Shown here in pieces: positions 46,561-53,544 of a stretch of 64,000 bases of DNA. Positions within the stretch are counted from its first letter, which is position 1. Every line of letters starts with the position of its first letter. The translations under genes were made by a program, and so were the position numbers. A model generated the notes under the pieces. It was not told where the DNA came from. It made no database searches and worked only from the letters and a program-made list of their open reading frames with translations. This stretch comes from Pseudokordiimonas caeni (GTDB lineage Bacteria; Pseudomonadota; Alphaproteobacteria; Sphingomonadales; Kordiimonadaceae). The stretch covers positions 621,091 through 685,090 of the forward strand of contig NZ_JAPPRR010000002.1 in NCBI RefSeq assembly GCF_026719705.1. Direction: 5' to 3'.

Positions 46561-47199
46561 TCAGGCGCGGACGAGGCCGGTGCGACGGCGCGAGGCGATG
46601 CCGACGAGGCCGAAGCCCATGATCATCATCAGCCAGGTGGCCGGCTCCGGGATCGCACCGCTGACGGTCAGCGAGTAAACCTTGAAGTCATCATTATGGT
46701 CGGTTGCCGTGATGGCGAACTTGTTGGTCGTCAGGCCGCCGCCGAACCCGTATGGGTTGTCGGTGTTTTCGCTGCTGACGAGCGACCAGCCGCCGTTGCC
46801 ATTATAGATGTCGAACTCGTCATTGGTTTCGGGGATATACCACCACAGGAACCATGAGCCTTCGGTGTTGAAGAGCGAAAGCGAGAGGGATTCGAGATTG
46901 ACCGACTGGTTGAATTCGAAAACGAGCGCGTTGTTGGCAAGCGTGCCGTCAACATACGGGCCGTCAGCGATGCCGAGGTCCACACCAAGGCCGTACCCGC
47001 CCTGATAGACCTGGCCATAGTCATAGATATCGCCGCCGAAAGCATAGCCGGCCGTTGCTGTCACGGTCAGGCCGTCGGTGGGGCCGAAGGTGTAAGACGG
47101 AGCATTACCGCCGCCGCCCGCGAAATTGAAAGTCGTTGCGCTGGCTGGCAGTGCGATTGAAAAAGCAACTGCCAGAGCGCCAAGTGCCTTGCTAAGCAT
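46561..47199 (-). CDS. PEP-CTERM protein, tandem paralog 3
   Basis: A 212-aa exported protein: signal peptide (ALGALAVAFSIALPASA), body closest to paralog 1 (NALVFEFNQSV, LSLSLFNTEGSWFLWW, NPYGFGGGLTTNKFAITATD), and the tag IPEPATWLMMIMGFGLVG followed by IASRRR. GGGAGG precedes the ATG. Known family biology: PEP-CTERM proteins are processed by an exosortase and often belong to exopolysaccharide or biofilm systems. It is the first of the three tandem genes in transcription order, yet each has its own terminator. Confidence 0.9.
   Translation of the reverse strand: MLSKALGALAVAFSIALPASATTFNFAGGGGNAPSYTFGPTDGLTVTATAGYAFGGDIYDYGQVYQGGYGLGVDLGIADGPYVDGTLANNALVFEFNQSVNLESLSLSLFNTEGSWFLWWYIPETNDEFDIYNGNGGWSLVSSENTDNPYGFGGGLTTNKFAITATDHNDDFKVYSLTVSGAIPEPATWLMMIMGFGLVGIASRRRTGLVRA
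46586..46653. repeat. PEP-CTERM tag repeat, copy 3
   Basis: Identical over all 68 bp to copy 2 and differing from copy 1 at 5 positions. It encodes the sorting tag of paralog 3. Confidence 0.9.
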
Positions 47200-47255
47200 G
47201 TTGGCCTCCCAAAGGGGTTAAGGGTATCTGCAGTACTCAGGAAATCGTGATCAGA

Positions 47256-47271
47256 TTAACAGTATTTTAAT
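47256..47271. promoter_or_regulatory. CtrA-type box upstream of PEP-CTERM gene 3
   Basis: TTAA-CAGTATT-TTAAT matches TTAA-N7-TTAA exactly. It lies 57-72 nt before the start codon at 47199. A TACTC block (47234-47238) lies 22 nt from it, similar to the other two genes. Confidence 0.55.
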
Positions 47272-47417
47272 AAATTTCAACTCTCTCGCTATGCGATCAA
47301 CGTAATGTTTTCTTAAGTTTCCACTGCGCGCAAAAAATGGACATTTAATTACAATTTATGCTGTGGGTGAATGTCGCGGGATGGCTATGTGTTAATTTTT
47401 GTTAACTGTCTGAAAGG

Positions 47418-47439
47418 GCGGCCGGTTCGGCCGCTTTTT
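47418..47439 (+). terminator. Orphan plus-strand terminator
   Basis: GCGGCCG and CGGCCGC pair perfectly around GTT and are followed by TTTTT. No plus-strand gene precedes it; the nearest upstream plus-strand gene is the PEP-CTERM gene ending at 42535. It implies a short unannotated transcript. Confidence 0.75.
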
Positions 47440-47722
47440 GCCTGCCTGATGCAAAAAAGTAACGGGTGCGGGCCTCATGCACACGGCAAAGTGAATCCAC
47501 TTGCACTTATCCACAGTCCCGTTAACAATATTCGGGCATTCGAGGATTGAGACGGCTTTTACGAATGCGAAGACATGTCCTAGGCTCTGCTGGCGACTTG
47601 GCACTTTGCACTAACCGGAAATCGTCCCCAAGGAACGCGGGTGCACTTTGACGATCCGGCATCGGAAGTTGGCATCAGGGCCGCTTCCCATTGTCCGGCA
47701 CAAGGCCTGAAAGGACGCTACA

Positions 47723-47929
47723 ATGGCTACCGGTACTGTAAAATGGTTCAACGCCACCAAGGGTTTCGGCTTCATCCAGCCGGACGAGGGCGGCAACGAC
47801 GTGTTTGTTCATATTTCTGCGGTTGAACGCGCTGGTCTGAAAGGCCTGCGTGACGGCCAGAAGATCCAGTATGAAATGGCGGAAGACCGCCGCGGCCGCA
47901 TGTCGGCTGATTCGCTGCAAGTTCTCTGA
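47723..47929 (+). CDS. Cold-shock protein, CspA family
   Basis: A 68-aa single cold-shock domain that binds single-stranded RNA and DNA. The RNP1 motif KGFGFIQ and RNP2 motif VFVHIS are both present, after [19 protein letters not shown] lies 8 nt before the ATG. A long untranslated leader is likely, as in other cold-shock genes, because more than 280 bp upstream are empty. A strong terminator follows. Confidence 0.96.
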   Translation: MATGTVKWFNATKGFGFIQPDEGGNDVFVHISAVERAGLKGLRDGQKIQYEMAEDRRGRMSADSLQVL

Positions 47930-47958
47930 TCTCGCCGCACATATTGAATTAATGGAAG

Positions 47959-47984
47959 GGGAGGCCGGGGCCTCCCTTTTTTTT
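47959..47984 (+). terminator. Terminator of the cold-shock gene
   Basis: GGGAGGC and GCCTCCC pair around CGGG, extended by flanking A-T pairs, followed by eight T residues. Confidence 0.9.
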
Positions 47985-48096
47985 GCCCGTTGCCGAGATT
48001 CTTTTCCTGACAATCACTTGCAGGACGCGGCCATATCGTGCCGCAATTCGCCATCCTGATCCGCTTGACGACCTTCCCTTGTTCCGCTAATGACTT

Positions 48097-48111
48097 TGAG
48101 AAACATTCGCA
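48097..48111. promoter_or_regulatory. Candidate iron-responsive operator upstream of bfd
   Basis: TGAGAA-ACA-TTCGCA is an imperfect dyad (TG.GAA...TTC.CA) 22 nt before the bfd ATG. It resembles the half-sites of Irr/Fur-type boxes of Alphaproteobacteria, but the match is partial. Confidence 0.35.
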
Positions 48112-48132
48112 TAACAAGAGCGGTCCAGACCC

Positions 48133-48324
48133 ATGTATGTGTGCCTTTGTAACGGTTATACAGATAAAGACATCCGCCAGGCGGTAAGCGCCGGCGGTGT
48201 GCAATGCGCTGACGATGCCTACAAGGCGCTTGGCGGGTCCTTTTGCTGCGGCTGCTGCCGCGACTGCGCCAACGAGATCCTTGATGAGGAACTTCCGAAG
48301 GTCAGCTATCTCGCGGCTGAATAG
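48133..48324 (+). CDS. bfd: Bacterioferritin-associated ferredoxin
   Basis: A 63-aa [2Fe-2S] ferredoxin that donates electrons to bacterioferritin to release stored iron. Ligand cysteines C4 and C6 are in MYVCLCNGYTDKDIRQAV and C38 and C41 in FCCGCC, the BFD spacing. Extra cysteines (C25, C39, C42, C45) are notable. It converges on bfr, and a shared hairpin separates them. Confidence 0.94.
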   Translation: MYVCLCNGYTDKDIRQAVSAGGVQCADDAYKALGGSFCCGCCRDCANEILDEELPKVSYLAAE

Positions 48325-48347
48325 CGCGAGCGCCAAATACAAGAAAC

Positions 48348-48377
48348 AAGGGCCGCAATCGCGGACCTTTTCTTTTG
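48348..48377 (+). terminator. Terminator between bfd and bfr
   Basis: AAGGGCCGC and GCGGACCTT pair with one mismatch around AATC and are followed by TTTCTTTTG, giving a plus-strand terminator for bfd. Confidence 0.7.
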
Positions 48378-48402
48378 TTGCTGCTGCCCTATAACCCGCG
48401 CT

Positions 48403-48879
48403 TCAGCTTGCCGATTTCGATTGCAGCAGCACGTAATTCTCGAGGCCCATCTGCTTGATGAGGTCCAGCTGCGTTTCCAGCCAGTCGATATGCTCTTCCT
48501 CGGATTCGAGGATACGCTCCAGAAGCTCACGGCTGCCATAGTCCTGCACTTCCTCGCAATATTTGATGGCGTCCTTCAGATCGGTATGGTTTGCAATCTC
48601 CATCTTGAGGTCGCAGCCGAGCACTTCCTTGACGTCTTCGCCGATCATCAGCTTGCCCAGGTCCTGCAGGTTCGGCAGGCCATCGAGGAAGAGGATGCGT
48701 TCGATGAGCTTGTCGGCGTGCTTCATCTCGTCGATCGATTCCTCATATTCATGATGACCGAGCGACTTCATGCCCCAGTTATCCAGCATGCGGGCATGCA
48801 GGAAATACTGGTTGATGGCCGTCAGCTCGTTCTTGAGGATGACATTCAGATGTTTGATGACGCCGGGGTTGCCCTTCAT
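48403..48879 (-). CDS. bfr: Bacterioferritin
   Basis: A 158-aa subunit of the 24-mer iron-storage protein. The diiron ferroxidase ligands are all present (E18, E51, H54, E94, E127, H130) and so is the heme ligand M52, which marks a true heme-binding bacterioferritin. The length is normal. The ATG at 48879 is preceded by GGAGAAGAG. It is encoded tail to tail with its reductase partner bfd, so storage and release genes have separate promoters. Confidence 0.97.
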   Translation of the reverse strand: MKGNPGVIKHLNVILKNELTAINQYFLHARMLDNWGMKSLGHHEYEESIDEMKHADKLIERILFLDGLPNLQDLGKLMIGEDVKEVLGCDLKMEIANHTDLKDAIKYCEEVQDYGSRELLERILESEEEHIDWLETQLDLIKQMGLENYVLLQSKSAS

Positions 48880-48948
48880 CGCTCTTCTCCGCACTTTTGA
48901 GTTGTCCGCAGTATAGACCCACCGCAGCGCACAAAAAAGAAAGATCCT

Positions 48949-48963
48949 TGCAAATCAATCGCA
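48949..48963. promoter_or_regulatory. Candidate Fur-like box upstream of bfr
   Basis: TGCAAATCAATCGCA is a partial dyad (TGC...GCA) 70 nt upstream of the bfr start in an AT-leaning stretch. Its end resembles that of the bfd-side element, but the symmetry is weak. Confidence 0.3.
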
Positions 48964-49066
48964 TGAGCGCATTTTGTCGCACTCGCTACCGCTGTCTTGC
49001 AGGATGGGCCTGCGAGGTTTATTCAATGCCCTCGGAAATGCACACCCCCGGAAGGGCCTGACTATC

Positions 49067-50047
49067 ATGACAAAAGCTGCAAACGATCCCGGTTATCTTG
49101 TTGCTGCCCTCTACAAGTTCGTCGCGCTGGATGACTGGCGCGATATGCAGCCACGCCTGCAGGCGGCGGGCGAGGCAAAGGGCATCGTCGGCTCGCTCCT
49201 GTTGGCGCGCGAGGGCATCAACGGCACCATCGCGGGGCGCGCGGCCGATCTTCGGGCATTTCTGGAAAATGACCTTCTCGTTGATGCGCGCCTCGCTGGC
49301 CTCAGCCTCAAGGAAAGCCATGCGGCCGCAAAGCCTTTCCGGCGGCTGAAGGTGCGGCTGAAGAAGGAAATCGTCACCATGGGGGTCGATGGCATCGACC
49401 CGCGCCAGATTGTCGGCACCTATGTGAAGCCTGCTGACTGGAATGCCCTGATCGATGACCCGGACGTGGTGGTGATCGATACGCGCAACGACTACGAAGT
49501 GGCCATCGGCACGTTCGAGGGGGCGGTGAACCCCAACACCAGATCCTTCCGCGAGTTTCCGGCGTGGGCGAAAAACTATCAGGGCCTTCACAACAAGCCG
49601 AAGGTTGCCATGTTCTGCACGGGCGGCATCCGCTGCGAGAAATCAACCGCCTGGATGAAGGAACAGGGCTTTGACGAGGTTTATCACCTTGAAGGCGGCA
49701 TCCTGAAATATCTGGAGGAAGTCCCGGCCGAGGAAAGCCGCTGGAAAGGCGAATGCTTTGTGTTTGACGAGCGCGTCTCGGTTGGCCACGGGCTGAAAAC
49801 CGGCGACTATACGCTCTGCCGCGGGTGCCGCCGGCCGCTGTCGGCGGAGGACCGCGCTTCGCCGCTTTATGAGGAAGGCGTCACCTGCCCGCATTGCCAT
49901 GACGAGCTATCGGACGACCAGAAGGCCCGCTTCGCCGAACGCCAGCGCCAGATGCGCAAGGCGCGCGAGGAAGGTTATGTCCATCTGGGGGCAAAGCCGG
50001 ATGCGGCCGAAAAGAAGGAAACCGCAGCGGATAAACCGCGCGGCTGA
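49067..50047 (+). CDS. trhO: tRNA uridine(34) hydroxylase TrhO, rhodanese-domain protein
   Basis: A 326-aa cytoplasmic protein of the YceA/TrhO family that makes 5-hydroxyuridine at tRNA position 34 using oxygen. An N-terminal acylphosphatase-like domain ([21 protein letters not shown]) is followed by a rhodanese domain with the active cysteine in [11 protein letters not shown] and by C-terminal CxxC pairs (CRGC and CPHC) that may bind zinc. The last 30 residues are a charged tail. The ATG 49067 starts conserved sequence; the longer reading from 48974 is not supported. Confidence 0.92.
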   Translation: MTKAANDPGYLVAALYKFVALDDWRDMQPRLQAAGEAKGIVGSLLLAREGINGTIAGRAADLRAFLENDLLVDARLAGLSLKESHAAAKPFRRLKVRLKKEIVTMGVDGIDPRQIVGTYVKPADWNALIDDPDVVVIDTRNDYEVAIGTFEGAVNPNTRSFREFPAWAKNYQGLHNKPKVAMFCTGGIRCEKSTAWMKEQGFDEVYHLEGGILKYLEEVPAEESRWKGECFVFDERVSVGHGLKTGDYTLCRGCRRPLSAEDRASPLYEEGVTCPHCHDELSDDQKARFAERQRQMRKAREEGYVHLGAKPDAAEKKETAADKPRG

Positions 50048-50170
50048 GGTGCCTTCGGTGCTTGGTTCAGGAAGTGGCCGCTGTCGTGTCCGGGCCGGGT
50101 CGGAGAATTCGTTAAATATGGCTCCTTGTTCTTGAGGAGACCCTAGCGGGTCGCGGGCCCGCGTGCATGT

Positions 50171-50201
50171 GCCTTGCGATGAACGGACAGCGCCTTGCGA
50201 T
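50171..50201. repeat. 10-bp direct repeat upstream of the osmC-like gene
   Basis: GCCTTGCGAT occurs at 50171-50180 and (offset by 21 bp) at 50192-50201, about 100 nt before the start codon. A spacing of two helical turns would suit a regulator bound on one face. The surrounding gap (50048-50298) has two short hairpins (50139-50152 and 50153-50162) and no gene. Confidence 0.35.
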
Positions 50202-50298
50202 CAGCCGAATCTGCATCCCGCTGATCTATGGGCTGGAAAGACCGCCCGCCCTGTGGCAGATCAGGGACGAGTGATTTCAAGATTCCGGAGCAAATGGC

Positions 50299-50736
50299 AT
50301 GAGCGACACCCCGCGCAAGGCCCGCGTCAAATGGGCGGGCGACCTGACCTTCATCGGCGAAAGCCCCTCGGGCCATTCTGTGGTGATGGACGGCGGCGCT
50401 GATTCCGGCGGCCGTGACCATGCGATCCGCCCGATGGAAATGCTGCTTCTTGGCATGGGCGGCTGCTCCAGCATCGATGTCATCCTGATCCTGAAAAAGG
50501 CCCGCCAGAAGGTCGTCGACTGCTGGGTTGAGCTTGAAAGCGAACGCGCACCCGAGCCGCCGCGTGTTTTCACCAAGATCCATGCGCATTTCGTCGTCGT
50601 TGGCCACAATCTTGATGACAAGCATGTGGAGCGCGCGATCCAGCTTTCGAAGGAAAAATACTGTTCGGCCTCCGTGCAGCTCGGTGCCCTCGCCGACATC
50701 ACCACAAGCTTCGAGACCCGCGCCGCCGAGGTTTAG
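50299..50736 (+). CDS. OsmC family protein
   Basis: A 145-aa protein of the OsmC/Ohr fold, YhfA-like branch. RPMEMLLLGMGGCSSIDVILIL has the first conserved Cys, and YCSASVQLGALADI the second, the redox pair of the family. Such proteins reduce organic hydroperoxides or have uncharacterised thiol roles; the YhfA branch is less well understood. It overlaps the convergent phosphatase gene by 4 nt. Confidence 0.9.
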   Translation: MSDTPRKARVKWAGDLTFIGESPSGHSVVMDGGADSGGRDHAIRPMEMLLLGMGGCSSIDVILILKKARQKVVDCWVELESERAPEPPRVFTKIHAHFVVVGHNLDDKHVERAIQLSKEKYCSASVQLGALADITTSFETRAAEV

Positions 50737-51425
50737 GCAAAAGCAATTGCCTCTTCAGCCTCAATCAGCGTCAACGGGCCGCCGTAAACGCAGCCTGTAT
50801 CGATAAAGAGCGCGTTGCCGATGCGCTTCGGTGCCTTGATGGGCGTGTGGCCGTGGACAGACAGCGCCACCGCCGGGTCATCCGGTGCGTCGCGCTCGCC
50901 GCGGATCGTGTCGCGAGACCAGATCAGCAGGCAGCGGAAGTCCGCTTCCCCGATCGTTTCCTCCATGCAGCGCCAGCCGGTGGGCGGCGGTTCGGCGTGG
51001 GTTATGCCGATGGGTTTGCCGCCCGCACGTTCCAGCCGGATCGCCGTGGGCAAGGCCTTGGCAAGCGTCAGCGCTTCTTCCTGCTCGGCAAGCCCAAGCC
51101 CCGTGAACCAGCGACCACCGTTCGCATACCAGAAGGCAGCGGCTTCCTCGTCATCGCCTGACTCCAGCATCATGATCTCATGATTGCCGCGCACGGCGAA
51201 AAACCACAGCTCGCGGGTCAGCCTTAGGGCGGCAAGATTGTCCGGCCCGCGGTCGATCAGGTCGCCGACCGATATGATCCGGTCCCGCGATCTGTCGAAC
51301 CCAGCGGCCTGCATGGCGGCGGTCAGTTCATCCACCATGCCGTGCAGGTCCCCAAGCAGGAAATCGCGGCCGGCCCGGTTGGGCGGCAGCGTCTTAAGAT
51401 GGGGGCTGGCATCTGGCGCTGACAT
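50733..51425 (-). CDS. Metallophosphoesterase, PrpA/PrpB-like serine/threonine phosphatase
   Basis: A 230-aa calcineurin-like phosphatase. The dinuclear metal-site motifs are all visible: GDLHG, GDLIDRGPDN, GNHEI and the later HAEPP and HGHTP histidines. These match the PPP-type enzymes related to phage lambda phosphatase and PrpA/PrpB. The substrate is unknown. The start at 51425 is a choice: the reading frame also opens further at TTG 51485, and neither has an ideal ribosome-binding site. Confidence 0.87.
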   Translation of the reverse strand: MSAPDASPHLKTLPPNRAGRDFLLGDLHGMVDELTAAMQAAGFDRSRDRIISVGDLIDRGPDNLAALRLTRELWFFAVRGNHEIMMLESGDDEEAAAFWYANGGRWFTGLGLAEQEEALTLAKALPTAIRLERAGGKPIGITHAEPPPTGWRCMEETIGEADFRCLLIWSRDTIRGERDAPDDPAVALSVHGHTPIKAPKRIGNALFIDTGCVYGGPLTLIEAEEAIAFA

Positions 51426-51586
51426 GGAGATGATCCCGAAAGCCTTCCTGTGCGTAAAACCATCATAACGCAAAGCGGCCACCAAGTTGAGACATAGCGC
51501 CGCAGTCCCGTTTTCTTCGCGTTAAGCCTTTTCTACTATAAAAGGGCTTGGGCGATGGGGGTCGCTGGTCCGGAGTGTGTGTGCTG

Positions 51587-51937
51587 ATGCTGAAAGCCTC
51601 TGCAGTTGCTGCGGCTACTTTTCCTCGCGCCTGCCAGACATGGTTCTGGGTCGGGGCCTATATATTCTCGGGCTTCGTCGGGCTTCTCGTCCTTCTCACC
51701 AACCCTTCGGACAGCAAGCGGCTTCTCCTGGTGCTTGACCACGGTGTCGAGGCCCAGACGGCGTGGCTGCTTCTGGATGATCTGGACGCAGAGCTGGTCG
51801 CTGTTATCGCCCCCCGCGTCATTCTTGTTGAAAGTACACATCCGATCCCACCCGCCAGGGCGCGCGCACGCGGTGCGCTTCTCACCTTCGACGGCTCGGC
51901 CCTTCGTGGCTGCGGGCCCGCGACATTGATGGATTGA
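51587..51937 (+). CDS. Hypothetical protein with one membrane segment, upstream of a chemoreceptor
   Basis: About 116 aa. A hydrophobic helix ([18 protein letters not shown]) lies near the N-terminus and is followed by a soluble part ([22 protein letters not shown]...). I recognise no family. Codon use is like that of neighbouring genes, and only 4 nt separate its stop from the ATG of the chemoreceptor, so it is probably co-transcribed and co-translated with it. ATG 51587 lies 11 nt after GGAG; GTG 51581 is another possible start with better spacing. Confidence 0.55.
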   Translation: MLKASAVAAATFPRACQTWFWVGAYIFSGFVGLLVLLTNPSDSKRLLLVLDHGVEAQTAWLLLDDLDAELVAVIAPRVILVESTHPIPPARARARGALLTFDGSALRGCGPATLMD

Positions 51938-51941
51938 TCCC

Positions 51942-53483
51942 ATGCTTGACAAGATTCGCTCCCAGTTTTCCCGTTGGCTGATGCTGCTTCTGTGGCTGCA
52001 TGTACCTGTTGTGGCGCTTGCTGCCTTCCTTGTGGCGCCCGAAGGGCGCGGCGTGGCCGGAGAGATTGCATTCTCTGTCTTCCTCTGCCTCGGCCCTACC
52101 CTCGCTTACTGGAAAGCCGGTCATGGGTCCCTGTTCCGTTATCTGTTCGTCAGCGGTTATGTGCTGATGGCAGCCCTTCTGGTGTTCGTCTTCCGGGGGC
52201 ATCCGTGGCAAATCGACATCCATATGTATTTCTTCGCCGCCCTGGCAATCGCCGCTGCGCTTTGTGACTGGCGCGCGGTGCTGCTGGCGGCGGGGGTGAC
52301 GGCAGTGCATCACCTGCTGCTCAATTTCCTGGTGCCGGCGTGGGTCTTTCCCGACGGGGCTGATTTTGGCCGTGTGATCCTGCATGCTGTTGTCGTGGTG
52401 CTTGAAACCGTCGCCCTTTTCCTGCTGATCCGCAAACTTGAAGCCGCCTTCGAGCTTGGCGAGGCGGCCGAGAAAGCGGCGCACGACGCAGCGGCACTTG
52501 CGCAGGCTGAAGCTGAAAGCGCCCGTCAGGCGCAGATTGCCGCCGATGCGGCCCGTACCGAGGCAGAGGAATATGCCCGCGAGGCCGCCCGGCTGAAGGA
52601 CGAGGCGACGGCCACCTTCGAGGAAAGCCAGACCCGCCGCCGTGCGGAACGGCTGAAGGTTGCCGAGGAGCTTGAGGCTTCCGTCCGGGGGCTCGTTGAG
52701 GAAATCCGCACGCTTGCCGCGTCACTCGGCAGCCGGTCGGGGGAACTTGCCAGCGAAGCCTCGACAGCGGATACGAGCGTGCAGCAATCGTCCGAGGCAT
52801 CCCGCATGGCGGCGGCAAATGTGGGAACGGTAGCGGCCAGCACCGACGAAGTGGCGGCAGGCATCAGCGAGATCTCGCGGCAGATCAATGCGAGCGCCGG
52901 GGTTTCGAATTCGGCAAGCGAATGCGCCGAGCGTGGCCGAGCCTCGATCCAGACGCTGGTGGATTATGCCAACGAGGTGGCAAATGTGCTGCAGATGATC
53001 AGCGACATTTCGGAACAGACCAACCTCCTTGCCCTTAACGCCACCATCGAGGCCGCTCGTGCCGGCGAGGCCGGCAAGGGCTTTGCCGTGGTGGCAAGCG
53101 AGGTGAAAAATCTCGCCGGGCAGTCGGCCACGGCAGCGGGCGATATCGCCAAGCTGGTCGATTCGATCAAGGCTGCCTCTGAAGGGGCCGTTGCGGTGAA
53201 CGATGAAGTCGCCCGTTTCATGGAACAGATCAGGTCCAACATCACGTCGGTTTCGGCGGCCATCGAAGAACAGACGGCAGCGGTCAGCGAAATTGCCCGC
53301 GCGGCGCAACTGACGTCCGAAGAAGTGGGGCGCACCGACGACGCCCTGCAACGGATCGGGACGCTTGTGGGCAAGGTGCGTCAGTCGTCCGATGAAACAC
53401 GGGGCACGGTCGATATGCTCGGCGGCAAGGCGGATGAACTGGCTGCCAGCCTTTCCCGCGCGCTCGCCGCCATGCGTACCTGA
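51942..53483 (+). CDS. Methyl-accepting chemotaxis protein with multi-pass histidine-rich sensor
   Basis: A 513-aa chemoreceptor. Residues 1-165 form about six membrane helices carrying histidines (H20, H61, H87, H94, H123, H124, H148) and the motif AVHHLLLNF, an integral-membrane sensor instead of a periplasmic domain. A long alanine- and glutamate-rich coiled coil (about 166-250) follows with no HAMP domain visible. The cytoplasmic signalling hairpin tip at about 350-385 reads [20 protein letters not shown] and contacts CheA/CheW. No chemotaxis genes are adjacent. The ligand is unknown; bound metal or heme is a guess from the histidines. Confidence 0.92.
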   Translation: MLDKIRSQFSRWLMLLLWLHVPVVALAAFLVAPEGRGVAGEIAFSVFLCLGPTLAYWKAGHGSLFRYLFVSGYVLMAALLVFVFRGHPWQIDIHMYFFAALAIAAALCDWRAVLLAAGVTAVHHLLLNFLVPAWVFPDGADFGRVILHAVVVVLETVALFLLIRKLEAAFELGEAAEKAAHDAAALAQAEAESARQAQIAADAARTEAEEYAREAARLKDEATATFEESQTRRRAERLKVAEELEASVRGLVEEIRTLAASLGSRSGELASEASTADTSVQQSSEASRMAAANVGTVAASTDEVAAGISEISRQINASAGVSNSASECAERGRASIQTLVDYANEVANVLQMISDISEQTNLLALNATIEAARAGEAGKGFAVVASEVKNLAGQSATAAGDIAKLVDSIKAASEGAVAVNDEVARFMEQIRSNITSVSAAIEEQTAAVSEIARAAQLTSEEVGRTDDALQRIGTLVGKVRQSSDETRGTVDMLGGKADELAASLSRALAAMRT

Positions 53484-53487
53484 AAGA

Positions 53488-53530
53488 AAAGGCCCGCGCA
53501 GGGGTGAACCTTGGGCGGGCCTTTGCTTTT
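53488..53530 (+). terminator. Terminator after the chemoreceptor gene
   Basis: AAAGGCCCGC and GCGGGCCTTT form a 10-bp perfect stem with a 17-nt loop, followed by GCTTTTTG. Minus-strand tail residues also allow use by the convergent peptidase gene. Confidence 0.75.
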
Positions 53531-53544
53531 TGCGGAATGACCGG

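Larger units (their letters stand above)
47200..47722. other. 523-bp intergenic region between PEP-CTERM gene 3 and cspA
   Basis: This AT-rich stretch is the longest gene-free part of the window. It holds the CtrA-type box (47256-47271), a near-miss TTAA-N7-TTAT (47345-47359), a TTAA-N6-TTAA (47392-47405), a plus-strand terminator without an upstream gene (47418-47439), and about 280 bp that likely include the long untranslated leader of cspA. Short reading frames in it lack ribosome-binding sites. Confidence 0.6.

Noticed and set aside
47392-47405. TTAA...TTAA pair near the orphan terminator as a CtrA box
   Set aside because: The spacer is 6 nt, not 7. It is noted with the small-transcript finding but not called a CtrA site.
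47392-47604. A 70-codon minus-strand open frame between PEP-CTERM gene 3 and cspA
   Set aside because: There is no ribosome-binding site, the composition is unlike that of neighbouring genes and the frame runs through the terminator hairpin.
47592-47606. Sigma-54-like promoter (TGGCAC followed by TTGC) before cspA
   Set aside because: The spacing between TGGCAC and TTGC is 1 nt instead of the required 5, so the -24/-12 geometry is wrong.
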